Part shown: positions 60,841 through 64,000 of the stretch, one piece after another
Layout: each line of letters opens with the position of its first letter
Numbering within the stretch: position 1 is the first letter of the stretch
NCBI RefSeq assembly: GCF_014489535.1
Contig: NZ_CP060783.1
Span: 3,431,501 to 3,495,500, forward strand
Length of the DNA: 64,000 nucleotides
Origin: Diaphorobacter aerolatus
GTDB taxonomy: Bacteria > Pseudomonadota > Gammaproteobacteria > Burkholderiales > Burkholderiaceae_C
Direction: 5' to 3'
Translations under genes and position numbers: made by a program
Notes under the pieces: model-generated
Database searches by the model: none
What the model was told of the DNA's origin: nothing
What the model saw: the letters and a program-made list of their open reading frames with translations, nothing else

Positions 60841-61302
60841 ATGTCAGCTCTGGATCTCAGGATTCCGCCTCCCATCATCGGCCTCGCCACGGCGGCGTTG
60901 ATGTACGGCCTGGCAGTAGCAATCCCTTCGGCGGCGTGGAGTCACGCTCTGTGCCCGTGGCTTGCGGGTGGGTTCGCGCTGGTCGGCATTGCCATCGATC
61001 TGTCCGCGCTGTGGGCATTTCACCGCCACCGCACCACGGTGAACCCGCTTTCGCCTGATCGCACCACCCGCATCGTCAGCGACGGCATCTACCGCCTGAC
61101 GCGCAATCCCATGTATCTCGGCATGCTCGGACTCTTGCTGGCGTGGGCGATCTGGCTCGCAAACATGGCGGCGTGGGTTGGGCCGGTGCTGTTCGTGGCC
61201 TACATCACGCGTTTCCAGATCATTCCCGAAGAACGCATCCTGCACCAGAAGTTTGGCGCGGCCTATGCGCAGTATCGGCAGCGCGTACGCCGCTGGATTT
61301 AG
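60841..61302 (+). CDS. Isoprenylcysteine carboxyl methyltransferase-like (ICMT/PEMT) membrane protein
   Basis: 153 residues. Three to four membrane helices. Family motifs: HRHRTTVNPLSPDRTTRIVSDGIYRLTRNPMYLGMLGLLLAWA (AdoMet-binding loop RNPMY), and the end ITRFQIIPEERILHQKFGAAYAQYRQRVRRWI with the conserved Glu-Glu and Arg. Bacterial members methylate lipids or small molecules rather than prenylated proteins. An AAGGACC site precedes the ATG at 60841. 37 bases after TetR, perhaps cotranscribed. Confidence 0.9.
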   Translation: MSALDLRIPPPIIGLATAALMYGLAVAIPSAAWSHALCPWLAGGFALVGIAIDLSALWAFHRHRTTVNPLSPDRTTRIVSDGIYRLTRNPMYLGMLGLLLAWAIWLANMAAWVGPVLFVAYITRFQIIPEERILHQKFGAAYAQYRQRVRRWI

Positions 61303-61378
61303 TAGGGCCTTCGGGGCTCGCTACACTTGAATCGATTGCCTGGCGGCCCAAACTGGTGGCCCACCCCCATCCGTTGAC

Positions 61379-61413
61379 ATGGCGCGAACGATACATGCTC
61401 GTTGGCGCGCCAT
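61379..61413. promoter_or_regulatory. Imperfect inverted repeat upstream of the CobW gene
   Basis: ATGGCGCG-AACGA, 7-base loop, TCGTT-GG-CGCGCCAT; the arms pair over 13 bases with a 2-base bulge. A TTGACA at 61374 overlaps its left edge. It may be a regulator site or a leader hairpin. It does not match a Zur box that I know. Confidence 0.4.
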
Positions 61414-61440
61414 CTCCTTTTGCTGAAAGTGAACTGCATC

Positions 61441-62538
61441 ATGTCCCTGATCCCTGCAACCATCCTGACCGGCTTTCTGGGCGCGGGAAAAACCACGCTG
61501 CTCAAGCGCGTGCTGACCGAGGCGCACGGCCAGAAGATCGCGGTCATCGAAAACGAGTTCGGCGAAGAGAACATCGACACCGACATCCTCAGGACCGAAT
61601 CCAAGGAGCAGATCGTGCAGATGAGCAATGGCTGCATCTGCTGCACGATTCGCGAAGATCTGCGCGAGACGCTGCAACTGCTGGCCGCCAAGCGTCGCCA
61701 GGGCCTGGTGGAGTTCGACCGCATCGTGATCGAGACCACCGGCCTGGCCGATCCGGGGCCGGTGGCGCAGACCTTTTTCATGGACGACGAGATCGCCGAG
61801 ACCTATCTGCTCGACTCCATCATCACGCTGGTGGACGCCAAGCACGCCAACCAGCAGCTCGATGATCGCCAGGAAGCGCGTCGTCAGGTGGGCTTTGCCG
61901 ACCAGATTTTTCTCTCCAAGACGGATCTGGTGAGCGACGCGGAGAAGGAGGCGCTGATCCATCGCCTCAAGCACATGAACCCGCGCGCGCCGATCCGCGC
62001 CGTGCACTTTGGCGATGTGGCGCTCAAGGAAGTGCTCGACCTGCGCGGCTTCAACCTGAACTCCAAGCTGGACATCGATCCGGATTTCCTCAAGGAAGAT
62101 TCGCACGGCCATGGCCATGACCACGCCCATGGACATGAGTCCCACGACAAGGACCATGTGCACGACGAGCATTGCGGCCACGGCGAACATGCGCATGAAC
62201 ACGGCGAGCATTGCGATCATCCGCACCATCATCACTATGACGACGATGTGAAGAGCTTCGTGTTCCGCTCCGACCGGGCGTTCGATCCTGTAAAACTCGA
62301 AGATTTCCTCGGGGCCATTGTGAACATTTATGGCCCGCGCATGCTGCGCTACAAGGGCGTGTTAAATATGAGGGGAACGGAGCGCAAGGTGATTTTCCAG
62401 GGCGTGCATCAATTGATGGGCAGCGATCTGGGTCCCGAGTGGGCGGCCGATGAGCAGCGAGTCAGCAAGATGGTGTTCATCGGTATCGACCTGCCCAAGG
62501 ACATTCTGGTGCAGGGTCTGGAACAGTGTCTTGTGTAA
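61441..62538 (+). CDS. CobW/ZNG1-type GTPase metallochaperone with His-rich segment
   Basis: 365 residues. G3E GTPase: Walker A GFLGAGKTT (11-19), the metal-binding CICC in SNGCICCTI (Cys65, 67, 68), ETTGLADPGP, and the guanine motif SKTD (159-162). A histidine-rich run occupies about 222-265 (SHGHGHDHAHGHESHD, then HPHHHHYDDD). A C-terminal CobW_C domain follows. Such proteins deliver zinc or cobalt to client enzymes, using GTP. It lies directly upstream of dksA. The ATG at 61441 starts the conserved text. Confidence 0.94.
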   Translation: MSLIPATILTGFLGAGKTTLLKRVLTEAHGQKIAVIENEFGEENIDTDILRTESKEQIVQMSNGCICCTIREDLRETLQLLAAKRRQGLVEFDRIVIETTGLADPGPVAQTFFMDDEIAETYLLDSIITLVDAKHANQQLDDRQEARRQVGFADQIFLSKTDLVSDAEKEALIHRLKHMNPRAPIRAVHFGDVALKEVLDLRGFNLNSKLDIDPDFLKEDSHGHGHDHAHGHESHDKDHVHDEHCGHGEHAHEHGEHCDHPHHHHYDDDVKSFVFRSDRAFDPVKLEDFLGAIVNIYGPRMLRYKGVLNMRGTERKVIFQGVHQLMGSDLGPEWAADEQRVSKMVFIGIDLPKDILVQGLEQCLV

Positions 62539-62700
62539 GCTGATATGGCGGCCAGCAGATGTCGTGCGGAAGGTTGGCGTGTGTTGTGTGCCACTTTCTC
62601 CCGAATGACTAATTAGGCCGCTACAATCGCGCCCCGAAAAAGCCGGGATAGTTGATTGATCGACATTCCGGCTCCGCCCGTATTGCGAGGAGATGGAAAA
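62539..62700. other. Intergenic region between the CobW gene and the dksA leader
   Basis: 162 bases after the CobW stop, with no gene. Together with the uncertain small reading frame that follows, about 394 bases separate CobW from dksA. No strong terminator is visible after CobW, so some read-through into dksA is possible. No clear -35/-10 pair found. Confidence 0.4.
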
Positions 62701-62928
62701 GTGAGCGCCGCACCCAGCGTTTGCGTGGTGAAAGCCACATGGCAGGGATCTGGCACGGAGCAGGGCACAATGCTGCTCCGGCGGATCAGCGCCCATGCAT
62801 CGGCAACCCGGCACACAAGTGCCACGGAAGCCGTGCTGGAATTCCTGGCCCCTTCCCGAATCCTGCATTCGAACGTACCATCATCGGCACAGAGGGGCCG
62901 CGGTGGCCCCACACGCCAGCTTTACTGA
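62701..62928 (+). CDS. Possible small leader ORF upstream of dksA (75 residues, GTG start)
   Basis: GTG at 62701 with an AGGAG site exactly 8 bases before it. The frame stays open for 75 codons and ends four bases before the dksA ATG. The product is basic and Ser/Thr/Arg-rich with no known domain. Evidence for translation is only the ribosome site and the tight spacing; in a high-G/C genome such a frame can be chance. Confidence 0.3.
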   Translation: MSAAPSVCVVKATWQGSGTEQGTMLLRRISAHASATRHTSATEAVLEFLAPSRILHSNVPSSAQRGRGGPTRQLY

Positions 62929-62932
62929 CACC

Positions 62933-63424
62933 ATGCCCACGACAATCCAAAACACTGCGGCTGCCGCGAAGAAAGACCCCAAGCTGGCCAATAACTGGAA
63001 AAGCAAGTCAGGGGAAGAATTGACCGACGCGGAAGTGCTCTCCATGCCCGAGAGCGAATACATGAACGACAAGCAATTGGCGTTCTTCCGTCATAAGCTG
63101 ACGCAAATCAAGCAAGACATGCACAACAATGCCGGCGAAACCACCGAGCATTTGCGTGAAGACACGGTCGTGGTGCCCGATCCGGCGGATCGCGCGACGA
63201 TCGAGGAAGAGCATGCACTGGAACTGCGCACGCGTGACCGCGAGCGCAAGCTGCTCAAGAAGATCGAGCAGTCCATCGCGCGCATCGATTCCGGTGACTA
63301 TGGCTATTGCGACGAGACCGGCGAGCCTATCGGCGTCGGTCGCCTGATTGCACGCCCCACGGCCACGCTGTCGCTGGAAGCCCAGCAGCGCCGCGAATTG
63401 AAGCAAAAGATGTACGGAGATTGA
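62933..63424 (+). CDS. dksA: RNA polymerase-binding transcription factor DksA
   Basis: 163 residues. A coiled-coil core has the two tip aspartates in VVPDPADRAT (Asp83, Asp86), then LELRTRDRERKLLKKIEQSI. The zinc-finger region reads GYCDETGEPIGVGRLIARPT and LSLEAQQRREL: of the four Cys expected, only Cys126 remains (Thr129, Ser147 and Ala150 replace the others), so it probably folds without zinc. DksA binds in the RNA polymerase secondary channel and with ppGpp controls rRNA and stress genes. The ATG at 62933 gives the conserved start; a longer reading from 62795 is not supported. Confidence 0.95.
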   Translation: MPTTIQNTAAAAKKDPKLANNWKSKSGEELTDAEVLSMPESEYMNDKQLAFFRHKLTQIKQDMHNNAGETTEHLREDTVVVPDPADRATIEEEHALELRTRDRERKLLKKIEQSIARIDSGDYGYCDETGEPIGVGRLIARPTATLSLEAQQRRELKQKMYGD

Positions 63425-63492
63425 TCGATGCCCCGCCTTCCGCATCCTGCGCGTTCTCGCCCGGATGAGGCGGGTTTCCGCATCCATTGGTC

Positions 63493-64000
63493 ATGAGCAA
63501 GGAAGACTCTTCCCGCGGACTGCTGTCCAAGGTTGTGCGTTTTGTGCGCAACCCGACCGTGCAATGGTCGGAACTGGCCACGCCTGAAGAAGACAAGGAA
63601 GGCCAGTACAGCAAGCAGATGCTCAAGGAAATGATTGAGCGCAAGCGGCGCAATGATTTTGTGCGCCGTCGTGAGTTCGATCAATTGCGCAAGCTGCGCC
63701 GCCGGGAGCTTGTGCAGGGCCAGAAACTGGAGGACGCGGCGGGTCGCACGTCCTTCGCACAGAGCACGATGCTGCCGCAGGCGAATGGCACGAACCTTTC
63801 GCAGGATGGGCGCGCAGTCACGCTCAAGAAGATCGACGAGATCGAGGCCCAGATGTCCCAGCAGTGGTGGCGCGCCAAGCCGGGCGGGGCTCCCGGCGAG
63901 CGCCCCGTGCCGCGTGTCGTGCCGCCACCGCTGTCGCACGATCCGCAGGTGACCGCCGAAGTGCCTCTCGAATTTGCACCGACCGCCCCGCTGACGGTAA
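63493..64000 (+). CDS. Conserved hypothetical protein, N-terminal part (cut by window end)
   Basis: 169 residues are visible without a stop. Starts MSKEDSSRGLLSKVVRFVRN; a very basic helical stretch (about 50-75, EMIERKRRNDFVRRREFDQL then RKLRRREL) is followed by ALTLKKIDEIEAQ-like text with QMSQQWWRAKPGG and a Pro-rich region (about 130-169). No known domain recognised; possibly a cytoplasmic DNA- or RNA-associated protein. It lies 68 bases after dksA and may be cotranscribed with it. Confidence 0.7.
   Translation, partial: MSKEDSSRGLLSKVVRFVRNPTVQWSELATPEEDKEGQYSKQMLKEMIERKRRNDFVRRREFDQLRKLRRRELVQGQKLEDAAGRTSFAQSTMLPQANGTNLSQDGRAVTLKKIDEIEAQMSQQWWRAKPGGAPGERPVPRVVPPPLSHDPQVTAEVPLEFAPTAPLTV

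Overview
The window looks like chromosomal DNA of a betaproteobacterium, most likely a member of the Comamonadaceae (Burkholderiales). The signs are strongly G/C-biased third codon positions, an Omp32-type porin, a Bug-family solute-binding protein, the double-length UvrA typical of Burkholderiales, and a DksA that lacks most zinc ligands. I see no phage, insertion sequence, tRNA, rRNA operon or CRISPR array. The only RNA gene I can identify firmly is rnpB (about 50586-50914).

Layout. Positions 1-3.8 kb hold the end of an acyl-CoA dehydrogenase gene, a DUF421 membrane protein, a YchJ-like protein, a repeat-rich lipoprotein and a HAD phosphatase. Positions 3.8-14.2 kb are a leucine/isovalerate (liu-type) catabolic block: an AraC regulator divergent from an acyl-CoA ligase, a secreted hydrolase, methylcrotonyl-CoA carboxylase beta subunit, methylglutaconyl-CoA hydratase, a DUF4126 protein, the carboxylase alpha subunit and HMG-CoA lyase. 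Positions 14.2-23.6 kb carry three small overlapping genes (YbaK, DUF1289, HCCA isomerase), two tandem paralogous secreted proteins, an MHS transporter, a porin and a LivK-type binding protein. Positions 23.9-33.9 kb carry the giant uvrA, a candidate small RNA, pyrC, an NYN-LOTUS protein, a DUF3025 protein and htpX. Positions 34.2-40.0 kb are a five-gene chaperone-usher fimbrial operon. Positions 40.0-45.8 kb hold a queuosine-precursor-transporter-like gene and a CoA-transferase/Bug/nitronate monooxygenase/ligase operon. Positions 45.7-64 kb are mostly housekeeping: an FAD oxidoreductase, cardiolipin synthase, cysK, rnpB, M48 protease with DUF898, a pseudouridine synthase relative, a Nudix-metallo-beta-lactamase fusion, dapF-DUF484-xerC, a FabF-like synthase facing a TetR regulator, an ICMT-like methyltransferase, a His-rich CobW GTPase, dksA and a truncated conserved gene.

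The most striking property is technical or evolutionary. Fifteen genes are broken by a total of about 20 one-base frameshifts. Every one has the sign of a lost base and nearly all fall in short homopolymers, and they hit housekeeping genes (cysK, xerC, htpX, mccB four times) as well as accessory ones. I read this as indel error in an unpolished long-read assembly rather than gene decay. These genes are therefore listed as 'pseudogene' over their full repaired extent, with the expected intact product described.

Biologically, the more original items are the five-repeat lipoprotein with a (Gly-Asn)19 linker, an orphan terminator that may mark a small RNA, the zinc-ligand-poor DksA beside a histidine-rich metallochaperone, the pseudouridine synthase relative without its catalytic aspartate, the Nudix-MBL fusion, and the two-chaperone fimbrial operon. 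I did not find a clearly new multi-gene defence or mobile system.
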